A stretch of DNA of 64,000 nt from Adineta ricciae (Eukaryota > Rotifera > Eurotatoria > Adinetida > Adinetidae), in the NCBI GenBank assembly GCA_905250025.1, contig CAJNOJ010000424.1:1-64000 (forward strand), in the 5' to 3' direction. This document shows, one piece after another, positions 33,990-45,771 of the stretch. The notes below the pieces were generated by a model. It was not told the DNA's origin. It did not search any database and was given only the letters and a program-made list of their open reading frames with translations. A program made the position numbers and the translations under genes. Position 1 is the stretch's first letter, and each line of letters begins with the position of its first letter.

Positions 33990-34946
33990 TCAACTGTTGA
34001 GATCTTTAATATCCTTTACAAGATTTGTTAACAATTCGTTAGTATCAACAGTTGATGTAGTGGAATTTTCATTTTTAGTTTTACTTGAAATGAAATTATT
34101 TGATTTTTCACGAAGATCAGAGGAAGGATATTTGTATAAAAATGTTCCTAAAAGTTGAAAAACAACGTTCACATATTTTCATTTGTTAAATCGAAAGGAA
34201 ATTCAAACCTTGTTCATCATAGAGAACACGTTTCAGCATTGTATTCAAATTGGAATCAGCTGGCAATTGAAATTGTCCTCCTGATGATCGACATTTGAGC
34301 AATTGTTCAAGCCACTTTTGAACAATGTTTGTTTTAACTTTATTGGCCGAACCTTGAAAAAAATCTTCTAAAAATTTTTCATCACATTGAATCTTTTCAT
34401 ATTCATATGCTAAAAAACACAAAGAAATTGTAGACTAAAGAAAGATTTTCATTTTCTGAATTAACCTTGTAAAAGCATATCGAATATATCTAAATCTTTA
34501 ACAAGATTGGCTTCGTTTGTTTTTTGATCGGAATATTCATTGAAAAGTGAGAAGATTTCTCGTCCAACATCAGCAGGTAATAAACTTGTTAAATAAAGCA
34601 TTGCTTCACTTTCACGTCGATGTTTTTCAGTTTTAGGTATTCCATCATATTCAGTTAAATCACCAACAACTGATTCAGCCAAGTCATGTACAAGTGATAA
34701 TTTCATACAACGAACTTTTGATTCTTCACTAACAGTTGGTAATAGAAGTGACATAACAGCCATGCGATACATATGATCAGCGACACTTTCGACTCTTTCG
34801 ACGCCTCGTAAAACCCAACCTGTGCGAAATGTTCGCTTGGCTTGTCCGACGTAGAGTAGAAATTCCAAAAGACCATCCATATTGCAACTCGTTTTGATAT
34901 TGTGATGAAAAGGAAACGATTGAATTGAATTTCGCCTTCCGTGCAT
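33990..34946 (-). CDS. HDDC2: HD-domain 5'-deoxynucleotidase, HDDC2-like
   Basis: Three exons (introns near 34423-34465 and 34148-34207). The core reads LLYVGQAKRTFRTGWVLRGV, then ESVADHMYRMAVM, LVHDLAESVVGDL, EKHRRESEAM and LVKDLDIFDMLLQAYEYE. The H...HD...D metal-binding set (VADH, VHD, KDLD) is present, as in HDDC2/YfbR-type enzymes that dephosphorylate deoxynucleoside monophosphates. The ATG at 34946 or the later one at 34880 (MDGLLEFLL) may be the real start; the latter fits the family length better. A Ser/Thr/Asn-rich C-terminal tail of about 50 residues extends past the usual domain. Confidence 0.88.
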
Positions 34947-35859
34947 GATGTGGCTTGACCACGTCAACCAATTGGAACTTTCGGATTATTCTTTTAAAAA
35001 ATGAGGTAATTTACGCAATGTTTTTCTGGAAAAGATTGAAATTTTTCATATATATTTAACTTTTTTCTGATTAACCTTGAACAAAAGGCGACATCTACAA
35101 TTGTCTGGGATTCAGTAAAGATAATTGAAACTACGACAACAGAATCAAAAAACATTCAGGAAGGATATCAGCGCATAAAAAGGTAGTGTAACCTTCCTTA
35201 CAAGTCATGTTTGTACAAGTAAACCAACGCCGATACTGCTAATAGACAAAAACAAAACAAGATAAATCAATCGTTCTAGTTCTTAGTAGTCTGTCGAGCA
35301 TTATCTACAACATTTACTGTGTTACAATCCACGTGGCTAATGTTTTCCTATATTATCTATAGTCTCTATTTGTGATTGTTGATGGTGTGATATATTAAGA
35401 AAAGACCTTGTGACAAGAAATACCTCTGTTTTACAATATATCTATGTTTTTTGCAAAACAAAAAATGGAAAAAGCAAGACTTGAGTGTGATGATTACCCT
35501 ATTTCCACATAAATAAGCTCTAAACTTGTTTGTGCAACTCTCACTGATACAAGTGATTCATATTGTCATCCATATACACTTTCTTCATTCGTCAAAAAAA
35601 AATTCGATCGTTGGAGAAGTTTTACTACAATATTTTATCTTCTTTAACATCCATTACAAAAAAAACCTGGTTGTTCACCTCTTGATTTTCTTGATAAGAT
35701 TGAAAATAAAATTATTTGAGATGAAAGAAGACAAAAATTGAACTTTTTCACTTTTGATAAAGTAGAGATATTTCATTTATGACTCATCTCTGTTTCTTTT
35801 CGATGACTAATCATAATTGAGAAGAGAAAAACTAGATTTGACGATGTGAAAAATGATAT
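34947..35859. other. Intergenic, no gene seen
   Basis: Between HDDC2 and the tRNA; AT-rich with no assignable gene. Confidence 0.4.
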
Positions 35860-35932
35860 GGGGATGTAGCTCATATGGTAGAGCGCTCGCTTAGCATGCG
35901 AGAGGTATTGGGATCGATGCCCAACTTCTCCA
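35860..35932 (+). tRNA. trnA-AGC: tRNA-Ala (anticodon AGC)
   Basis: 73 nt fold as a cloverleaf. The acceptor GGGGATG pairs with CTTCTCC and includes the G3:U70 wobble that identifies alanine tRNAs, with one U-U mismatch. The anticodon arm is CTCGCTTAGCATGCGAG, with AGC in the loop. The T arm is TTGGG-ATCGATG-CCCAA. A-box and B-box like segments are present, there is no intron, and a T7 Pol III terminator follows at 35942-35948. Confidence 0.93.
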
Positions 35933-36396
35933 AATTGTTTCTTTTTTTAAAACTTATTTCAAACGCAAAACGTTGTACTTGAAAAAGAAAAGATTAACGT
36001 CGTCGGACTAACAATGAAAAACTATTCTAAGAGAAAAAGTGAAACTTGATAGAACTCATTGAGCATTTCGAAGTTTATGACAAACATTTCGTTGATCTAA
36101 TTGACGGAAATTTATGTTTTTACCATTGAATTATTGTTTACGGAGGTTTTTTCCCCAGTCTATTTGTATATATTTACTTTTGATTTTTTTCCCAAGCACA
36201 ATACAACGTGGTGACAGAAAAGAAAAAGAAAGAGAGGTGAGAATCTATTTTCGGTCATATCATTTTAATAGTTTTGTATGAAATATTTGTATTTTTTTTT
36301 CTTATTCCAAGATCATATAAAATACATTCGTTAATTCGAACAAAAGGATCGAAGTCGCAGGAGAAGAGAAACTAATTGGAATTTTCTCGATTGAAA

Positions 36397-39361
36397 ATGA
36401 CCAATCGTAGTGGTGCAATCACGAAACAAGCATTTGGTCGTAATGGAATTCTTGGAAGTTTATATGATATTCGATGTGATCGATTTGAAGGTGGAAATTT
36501 ATTCAATCGAAAATTACCCTCAGACATGATAATTATAAGTGATTGTGCAAAATCTGATTATGTCATTGATGAAAATCGATCTCAAAAAGAAACATTCGAT
36601 AAACTTAACATTGAAGCTTCATTAAAATTAAGTCTTATGGCTGGTTTAATCAAAGTTGATGGTTCAGCTAAATATTTAAACCAAACAACAAGTGACAATC
36701 GTACAGTTCGAGTTACATTTATGTTCAATGTTCAAACTAAACAAGAATCTTTACAAATAAGTATGGCTGGTTTAAGTGATTATTTTTCATCAAATGCGTT
36801 CGAAAATGAAAATGCAACACATTGTGTTATTGGTATAACGTGGGGAGGAAGAGTTGCAGCGACATTTGAAGAAATTTTGTCGAATTCTGATGAAGCCAAA
36901 GATCTTCAAGGTCGTTTAGCAGTTGTTTTAGAAAAAATGTCAGTTGAAGTCACTGGTGATGCATCATTAACGTGTAATCATAAGGAAAATTCGAAATTGA
37001 ATTCATTAAAAATCAGTTTTTCTGGTGATGTTCTCATTGAAAATATTCCTCGTACAATTGAAGAAGTTTTCTGTACATTTAAACAAGTTCCATCTCTTTT
37101 AACAAAGCTCAACGACGGAAAAGGACAACAACTCTCATACGAATTATATCCATTGAAACGTCTCGCGGAAATCTTCAAACTGGATTTACGTATTCAACGG
37201 TAAGTGTCATTCGACGATCTTTTCAACACGTTTTCATTGGATTTAGAATTATCAACGAAGTGACGAATAACACTTTGATTCGAATTGAAAATATCTTCGA
37301 ACAAATCATCAAAGGCAAACGAATTATGAACGATTATCTCGCGAAGATTCAACCATGGCGTAATTGGCTTCCATCGAAATGGATTGAAACGATTTCAGCA
37401 CATAGAACAAAATTATATGGAGTCGAATCGGAAACACAACGAAAATTGGCTTCTTTACTTGACGATATTCGACATGGAAAAGCAGATGAAAAGATAATGA
37501 TCACTTTATTAGATCAATTTGAAGAAAATAATCCGTGCTCGATTATGTCAATTAACAATTTTCTTAAAGAAAATTCTTTTATTATGACGAAAATCGAATG
37601 TTTGAGTGAATTTGATCAGAATGTCTTAGATGAAATCGATGACAAACGACAGAAAACACCCAATCCATCGATTCTTCTACTAAATATGAAATCCATCGAT
37701 GATTTAATACAAAAATATTACGATAATCATGTTTATTTATTACACATTTCAAATGAATATGAAGAGAAAACTCGAGCGAATTGGTACAAACAATTAAGAT
37801 GTTTCAAATATTTATACAAACGGGAACGAAAAGGCGAAAGCAAAAATGGAATATTTCAAGTGATTGATCATGATTTACATTCAAATTTGGATGAAAAACC
37901 AAATTCTTGTGTGATTTATTATGCTCATCATGGTGTAATTCAAACAAAAGATTTTTCTCAAAGTTCATTAGGTAAAGGAAGAAATATTTTTCAACGAATA
38001 AATCATTTTTATTTTTCTTGTTTAGAAGAATTACCGTTGGAACAAAGTCGAGATATTCGAGAAGAATGTCGATTTTTGACATTGAATATCGAGAAGATCG
38101 AACGAATTCATCAAGATTTCATCAAAGCACAGTGAGAGAAATGAGATTCTGTGGAAGTTTTCGAGATTTGTTTCATTTTTTAGTCCAAAAGGTGAACTGA
38201 CTGGACAAGAATTGGTTGAAGAATTGACAAAATTTTATCCAAAGTAAAACTTATTGATAAATTTTCGAAAAGAAGAAGAAACGACTTTGTTTAGAGGAAA
38301 TTTGAAATATTTCTGTGATCTTGCATTTCCAATTATTGACAAAGATCGAAATGGTTTAATTAACTTTCGTGAATATATGTTAATCATATCATTGATCGTT
38401 CCATGTGAAATGGAACAGAAAATCTCTTTGGTATAAAAATTCTTTTCTTATTTCACAATAAAAAAAGCTTCGTTTTATTTAAAGATATTTCAAATTTGTT
38501 CACTGAATAAAGATCACATTGATCGTCAAAGATTAAGTCATTATTTAGAAGCAGTGATTCATTTTCTTCATCAACCGAATTCATCAGACGAACAGAAGAT
38601 AAAATCCATTGTAAATCAAATTTGTCAATTTAATCATGAAAATAACAAAGAATGTCTCATCAACAAAGATCAATTCATTATCTGGTACGATCCATCTTTC
38701 TTTTTTATCCAACAAATTCATTTTCTTTGCTTTCAGTATGAAGAAGAATTATGAAATATGTTTGTCATTTTTACCTCCCATTGTCTCATTATTATCTTCA
38801 AATGAAAATCAATCAAAAACACCATGTAAATACGGTTCCACTCATGATAATCTTCTTGATTCACAATGTCAATGGGATGTCAATTGTATGGATCAAAGTC
38901 AACAACATCGAGACAAATTTTCACATTCAACAACACATGTGAATAAACCTTGTCGATATGGTGTTAATTGTCTTATACAATTCTCAAAAGATGGTTCGGA
39001 ACATAATTCAAAATTTTCACACCCGTGTCAATATGCTGAATTTTGTACAAAACATGAAATATATTTAACTCACGAACCTCTTCGTGTTCCTCTATGTCGT
39101 TACGATGGAAATTGTGAGAAATTGATTGATCCTATTCATCGATCGAAATTTGGACATAAGAATTTACCGTATTTTTTAATTCCATGTAAAAATCAAGAAA
39201 AATGTGTAGATCAACGGAAAGAACATCGAATGAAATATTCACATGGTGAAAAAGTGAATGATGTTGTATCAAATCAACAGAAACAAACGTGCAAATTTGG
39301 AATTCATTGTACCAATAAAAGTGATGATCATCTAAAAAGATTTTTTCACTCAACCAAATAA
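36397..39361 (+). CDS. Mosaic protein: SNTX-type MACPF-like + EF-hand + PBZ-like zinc fingers
   Basis: Six exons (36397-37199, 37247-38131, 38184-38243, 38295-38430, 38485-38684, 38737-39361) join in phase to 902 residues. Residues 1-270 resemble the stonustoxin-type MACPF/CDC-like domain (start near LGSLYDIRCDRFEGGNLF, then HCVIGITWGG); this domain is widespread in non-venomous animals. About 275-540 fit the helical FAT and thioredoxin-like parts of that family (CVIYYAHHG). About 545-690 is a neuronal-calcium-sensor-like module (IERIHQDFIKA, then KGELTGQELVEELTKFYPKG) with one canonical EF loop, DKDRNGLINFRE. From about 722 six C-x5-C-x(n)-H-x5-H fingers follow, e.g. CKFGIHCTNKSDDHLKRFFH, of PBZ (poly-ADP-ribose-binding) type. 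No signal peptide is seen, so it is likely intracellular. Pore formation is not implied. Alternatively it is two genes, split after IKAQ TGA at 38135. Confidence 0.7.
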
Positions 39362-40166
39362 ATTTTGTAATTTCAAATGCGATTTCGATTCTTGATAAAA
39401 CTTCGAGAATATAATTAAATCTATAGATCTTCCTTCTCTATATGATGAATAGTATTTCATTGAGGTATCTTTTCAAGTGTCATTGATACTCGAACGTCAA
39501 ATAAAACAACTCATATATGTATATTTACCCACGACTCTCGTCTGTTGATAAGAAAGAAAGCAGAAAAACTTTTTTACTATATACTCGTCAAAGAAAAAGA
39601 AAGGAAAAAAGAAAACGTGTTTGAAATACATAGTGTACGATATGTATGAAATAATGTGTATGTTGGTTGTTCTTTTCATAGTACGATTTTTTCGCGATGC
39701 CATCGATTTATTCTGGTATTTGAATAAAACTAATTATTTGCTTTGCTTTTCTATTCTTATTAGTTCGATCAGAAGTGTTTTGTATTTCTTGTTTTCTGAC
39801 TTCTTTCATACTCAACGTAATTATCTTCATGATCTGCAGTTTGAAGTTTTCATAGGAGAGAAAAAAATCGTCACTCGTAGGAGTTAGCGAACTCTGTCTT
39901 AACGTTATTTTTACGATCCAATTCTTCTCTCACGCAATGAAAGTGTGCCAATAGACATTCGAGATTGAAAAGAAAAGAAAGAACATCGTCGGATATTTTC
40001 ATCAAAATTTTCTCAATCCATCGATTTCTTTTGTCTCATTAATCTTTGTGGAATGTAGAATCGTCGAAGTTTTATCTATTTTTCTTCATAAGTTGATTTA
40101 CACGTGTCGAGTATCGCTTTGATTCTCATTTTCATAGAGTATATTATTCAAGAATTTCTAATAGAT
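39362..40166. other. Intergenic, no gene seen
   Basis: Spacer upstream of the acyl-CoA synthetase. AATTTCTAATAG lies 2 nt before its ATG, a candidate 5' acceptor. Confidence 0.4.
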
Positions 40167-42361
40167 ATGACGTCGACTTTATTCGTTGGGATAATAACGG
40201 GATTGGTTCTAATTCTAAGTACTTTATTAGGATATATATTTTCATTTATTCGAATTATTTTCCAAAAGCCGATTATTCCAACAGGTGCAATTGAAATTGA
40301 TGAAAAAGAACATATTTATGCACATCCAGATTATAGAGACAAGTTATTAGATGTTTCTTCATTTGGTATTCAAACTTTATATGATGTTATTTTACGTGGA
40401 ATTCAATTGAGTGGAGATCGACCACACTTTTCCTTCCGACAATCATCAGATCAATTATTTAAATCTTATACTCACAAGTAGACAATGAAATGATCTCTTT
40501 TTAATACTCAGTATTTCTTTCTCTATTTAGACAAGTATTTGAAATCATCAAAGAAATTGGTAGTGGTATTGTTAATTCCGGTCTCGAACCATCGAATGAC
40601 ACGATTTTTGGTATTTATGCATCACCATCGGTTAATTATGCACTCTGTCTTTATGCTGCATGGCCATATTCAATGGTACCGATCGGTATTTATGATTCAC
40701 TTGGACGAGATGGTGTAAAATTCATTATAAAACAAAGTGCAGTCGAATTAATCTTTGTCGATAATATTCAACGTATTCAAAACTTAATTGAATGGAAAGA
40801 TGAAACAATTGCTTTGAAAACTATTGTTTGTTGTGTACAACCATCAGATGAATTGAAGAAACTTGCCGAAGACAAACAATTAAAATTAATCACATTTGAA
40901 CAATTAAAAGAATTGGGTCGAAATAATCCAATTGAAATAGTTCCACCGAAATCGACCGATAGAGCAGTTATTATGTATACAAGTGGAAGTACAGGTGAAC
41001 CAAAAGGTAAAAATTTTCTTCGAAATAATTTTATTGATTGAAATATTTATAAATGTAGGTTGTGTTCTTAGTCATGAAGGTTTTCTGTGTGGTATATGTG
41101 CAATTCTTGTTTCGGTGAATTTAACAAAAGTTGAAGTCGAAGATATTCCACGAGTTTTAAACTATTTACCATTGGCACATGTATTTGGTTCGGGAACGAT
41201 TATTGGTATAACATATCTTGGCGGAGAGATTGGCTTTTGGCAAGGCAAAGTTGAGAAATTGATCGATGATTTTCGTGATTTTCGACCGACTGTTCTCGCT
41301 ATGGTTCCTCGTTTATTGAATAAATTATATGATAAAGTTCGAGGAGATGTACGGCAAAAAGGTCTTCTAAGTCGAATTATATTTCGATTGGCTATTACAA
41401 ATAAATTGGCATTAATTCGTCGTGGTTATTCCGAAAAAGATACTTTATGGGATAAACTTATCTTTGAAAAGATTCGTCAATCATTCGGAGGAAAAGTCAA
41501 TCGTGTTCTTTCCACTGGTGCTCCACTTTCACCGGAAGTTTGTCAATTCTCTCGTGCTGCTTTTTCATGTGTATTCATCGAATGTTATGGTCAAACTGAA
41601 TGTGTGATCATCTGTTCTCAAACATTAAATGATTTCGAATCAGGTGAAACAGGTATTCCAACACCAGTTACACATCTTAAACTCGTCGATGTACCGGAAA
41701 AAGAATATTATGCGAAGGATGGAATTGGAGAAGTTTGTCTGAAAAGTCCAACATTGTTCTTAGGTTATTTAAAAGATCAAGCAAAGACAAGTGAAGCGAT
41801 CGATGAACAAGGATGGTTACATACAGGAGATATCGGTCGATGGACACCTTATCGAACAATTAAATTGGTAGATCGAAAGAAGAATATGTATAAAGTAAGA
41901 TTTTATCAAAGAATTTTTCGAATTAAAAGTCTTTCTTTTTCTAGTTAAGTCAAGGAGAATATGTTGCACCTGAAAAAATTGAAGATATTTATGCACGAAG
42001 TCAATTCATATCACAAATCTTTGTGTATGGCGATTCATTCGAAAGTTTCCTCGTTGCAATTATCATCTTAAATGATGATTATGTGAAACAATGGAAAATA
42101 CGTGAAGGTTTTGATAATCAAACAACATCATCGTCAATAATGAATACGAAATTAAAACAAATTGTACTTGAAGACATGACAAATGAAGGGAAAAAACGTG
42201 GATTAATGTCTTATGAACAAGTTAAAGCAATTGAATTTATTTCTGAACCATTTACAATTGAAAATGGTCTTTTAACACCAACATTCAAAGCACGAAGATT
42301 TGTAATTGAGAAGAAATATAAACCACTTTTTCAAACAATATATCAAAGTATTAAGACATAA
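40167..42361 (+). CDS. Long-chain acyl-CoA synthetase (ACSL-type)
   Basis: Four exons with introns near 40478-40530, 41006-41058 and 41894-41945. It starts at MTSTLFVGIITGLVLILSTL, a membrane anchor as in ER/mitochondrial ACSL1/5/6. The AMP-binding motif is YTSGSTGEPKG. Other visible motifs are LPLAHVFGSG, STGAPLSPEV, YGQTEC, the linker region EQGWLHTGDIG, and DRKKNMYKLSQGEYVAPEKIE, the fatty-acyl-CoA synthetase signature end. Length of about 680 residues is normal. It activates long-chain fatty acids with ATP and CoA for lipid synthesis or beta-oxidation. All catalytic motifs look intact. Confidence 0.92.
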
Positions 42362-44222
42362 AAAACTTCATGAAATTCTTCTATTGATTTCACATGTGTT
42401 TTTCTTTCCATGGAATTGTTTCATGTTTTTTTCGATGTTTAACAGAAGTCAAAATTCAACAAATCGTTTTTCTTTTCTTCCATAAATCTTAGTTTATGAT
42501 TAATCTCATCATTTTCATGGAATTATCGAAGAACTTTATCTAGTAGATGTGAATTCTGTGAAGAGATTATTTCCAAAATCTAAACATAGAAATTCGTTGA
42601 AAACCCAAAATGTAATTCTATCAACATGAGTTGATTTATCATTATAATATTTCTTTTTTTTCCTTCGATATATTTATTTATCTTATTGAATCTTCTATAT
42701 TTATTTATATGATGATATTTCATATAAACAAAAAACAATCTTCTCATGTGGAAATGGAAAGACGATTTCCGATTGCGTTGAAAACTGAAAGAAAAACTAA
42801 AATTGACTCTCATTAAAATCAAAAAACTCGTTTCTTCATCCGACGTTGATTAATTTATGAGCAAAATCTCATCATTATGAGAAAAAAAGCCTGACAAACC
42901 GTTGTTTTCTCAAAAGAAATTGTGAATAATAAAAGTACTTTAACATGTAATTGTTTACATCATTGAAAAAACGAGTTTTTAAAAACAAATTATCTCAAAT
43001 AGCAGAAAAGTACGCTCATAACGGAGTACTTGCCGAAACATTAAAATCAATGAACTTAATCCAAGAGAAAAAAAGGAATTGACACGATGAATAATAAATA
43101 GAACATTCCCAAGAATTGATTTTCTATATGTAAATAGAAGTTTTCCATTAACCTTTCGAACAACAAGAAGAGAAAAACGTATATTTTTCATTGATAATTG
43201 ATTGTGCAAGTTGGAGTCTTAAAAGCTTTTCTCTTCTATCAAATTGAAATATGAAATAGTTGTGTAAACCCAGGGGAATAAGGTCAACTTCGATGAACAA
43301 GATTTACAAATGAAAATTAGTTCTATTTGAAAACATTTGTTCGTTCGACAAGTCTCAAGAGAAGATCAAATGAACATAGTTCAACATTTCTTTTTTTTTT
43401 CATCAAACAAGTCATCGGGCAGAATTAGATCAATGAGAAAAATATTAATTGAAACGATAAAAAATAAGGAAAAACACGAATATTTATCAATTTGTTTTCT
43501 CCTCTAAAGTATATATTTCATGTTTCTTTCTTAATAAGTTCATTAATTATCTTGTAGATTTCTCTTCTGAAACGAAGAAAGAAAGAAAAGATGCTCTTCG
43601 TTGTTGATCGTCGTTTGTCATAATAATATTACTCGTTCCGGAAAAACGTTCTTTCTCTTCTTCATCGTAATGTCAATGTCGATCCGATTATTTACAGTTA
43701 AATAGACAAGCAAATATGTCGGAAAGACAACATTGTCAATGGAAAGAGAAATGAAAAAGCAAAAGTAAGAAAAAGATTTATTAGTTCGATCTAAAGAAGA
43801 AGAAACGTTTGTTCCTCTTGTCAGATGAGATTTTGAACAACATCAATCATGAAAACATTTAGTTTTAGATTTCTATTAAGTGATGATTTATCGATCGGAG
43901 AAAAAGATCAATTGATCAAAGTCACCAAAACGGAACTTAAGGAAATCTTGAAATATTCTACAAAAGATTTGTTTATTTCAATGAAGAATTGAAAGATGAT
44001 TTAAACTTTCAATCAATTAGAAACATTCATTGAATCAAATAAAAGAATTTTGAAATTATTTTTAATAAGAATAAGAGCAGAAAAAAAAAGCAATCTTTTC
44101 TTTTGTTTGTATTTATCAAATGAAAGTCATTAAAAAAAAGTCATTTCTCTCTTTCTCTCTCTTATTCTCTCTTCAGAAATGTTAATTGATTAAATTTATC
44201 TGAAGAGCTAATATCGAAAGAG
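42362..44222. other. Intergenic, no gene seen
   Basis: 1.9 kb of AT-rich sequence upstream of the GPCR gene; no coding frame with splice support. Probably its regulatory region. Confidence 0.4.
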
Positions 44223-45771
44223 ATGTTCTCATCTTCTACAGTTAAAATGGTGCTTTTCATCAAAGCAAATTTTCTTCCTGGACCATCAAATCATTCTTTA
44301 CATTGGAACAAACAAACGGATGAAAAGAACAACGCGAATAATAATATTTCTTATATATTCTCTTCTCCGAATAACGATCATTATGACAATAACGATTTCT
44401 TTATGTTAGGAACAAATCAGACAATGGTTTTTTCCACATTTTTTGATAATTCATCTCAATTACTTTCAACTTCATCGATGTTTATTTCGATATTTTTGGG
44501 AATTATTCTTTTCACAATTACTATTTGGACAATTCTTGGAAATATTTTAGTTATTCTTGCTTTTGTTACCGATAAAAAGATTCGACAAGGTGGAATGTCG
44601 AATTATTTGATAATTAACTTAGCCATAAGTGATCTTCTTTTGGGTATCGCTGTTTTACCATTTTCAGCATCGTATTCTACATTTGGATTTTGGTATTTTG
44701 GAAAATATCTTTGTGAAATTTGGTTAGTTATCGATGTTCTTTGTTCTACAGCATCAATTTGGGTAAAACAAATCGACTTTTCATTCTTAGATTCGGATTC
44801 AAATCTTCATTTAGGGTTTATTAATGATCGCATTTGATCGATATATTGCGACGAATTATCCTATTCGTTATCGACATCATCGTCATTCGATTCGTTTGGC
44901 ATTGATTTATATTTGTGTGGCTTGGTTTGTTTCAATTGCCATATGTTTATTACCAACATTATTCTTTGAAAAGAAAGTTCCGATGTTCTCAGAAATTCAA
45001 AACACAACAATTTATATTTCACCAACAAAATACACAGCAAATAATCGTCAATGTGAATTATTTAAAGATTTGAATTTTGTTGTCATCAGTTCATTACTTT
45101 CATTTTATTTTCCATTGGTTATTATGATCTTTTTATATATCAAAGTTTTGTATGCAATTCGACAACAATCGTTGAAAATGAAAAAGAAATCACTAATAAC
45201 AACAAGTCTTATTAAGAAAAATACAAATCGAACAACAATATCCGGTGAGTAGAAGAAACGATCTGTACTTTTGCAAAATCGTTTTGTCTGTATTTTCAAA
45301 GATCTAAATGAAAAATCTCGAGATTCTTCGTCATCAATCCGCGAATCATCAAATAAAAAATCCTTTCCTCGATGTTGTTTCAAATCTTCAACAAATCAAA
45401 CTCCATCTAAATCGAAACTTTTTCGTCATCAAAGTGGTTCGAAAATGTCTCAAAGTTCATTCATTACTGACGATATTCAACATAACGATCAACAACAATT
45501 ACGACGTCGAGAAATTACTGCTGAAGCTCGCGTTACTCGATCATTAGCAGTTGTGATCGGATGTTTTATTTGTTGCTGGTTACCATTCTTTACTTTGTAT
45601 ATTATACGAGCTGTTTGCCTTTGTTTAAGTTTTAATGCCATTGAATTCTTTGTTTGGTTGGGCTATTCAAATTCGTCAATTAATCCTGTACTTTACGCCA
45701 TATTGAACAAAAACTTTCGTCTCGCTTTTAAAAACATTTTTATCTCGGTCAAAAAATTTCTTTTCGTATAA
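44223..45771 (+). CDS. Aminergic (biogenic-amine) class A GPCR
   Basis: Three exons (introns at about 44767-44816 and 45242-45299). The Asn-rich N-terminus has N-glycosylation sites. Visible motifs: TM1 GNILVILAF, TM2 NLAISDLLLG, TM3 WLVIDVLCSTASIW with the amine-binding Asp, DRYIATNYPIRY, TM4 VAWFVSIAICLLP, TM5 SFYFPLVIMIFLYI, a long basic Ser-rich third loop, TM6 CFICCWLPFFTLYI, and TM7 WLGYSNSSINPVLYAI. These fit the dopamine/serotonin/octopamine/histamine group. The WLPFF and FVWLGYSNS features do not decide the ligand. The short C-tail has no clear palmitoylation Cys. Confidence 0.87.

Noticed and set aside
36397-37199. Calling the SNTX-like domain a venom toxin
   Set aside because: No signal peptide, the domain is widespread in non-venomous animals, and it is fused to intracellular-type modules.
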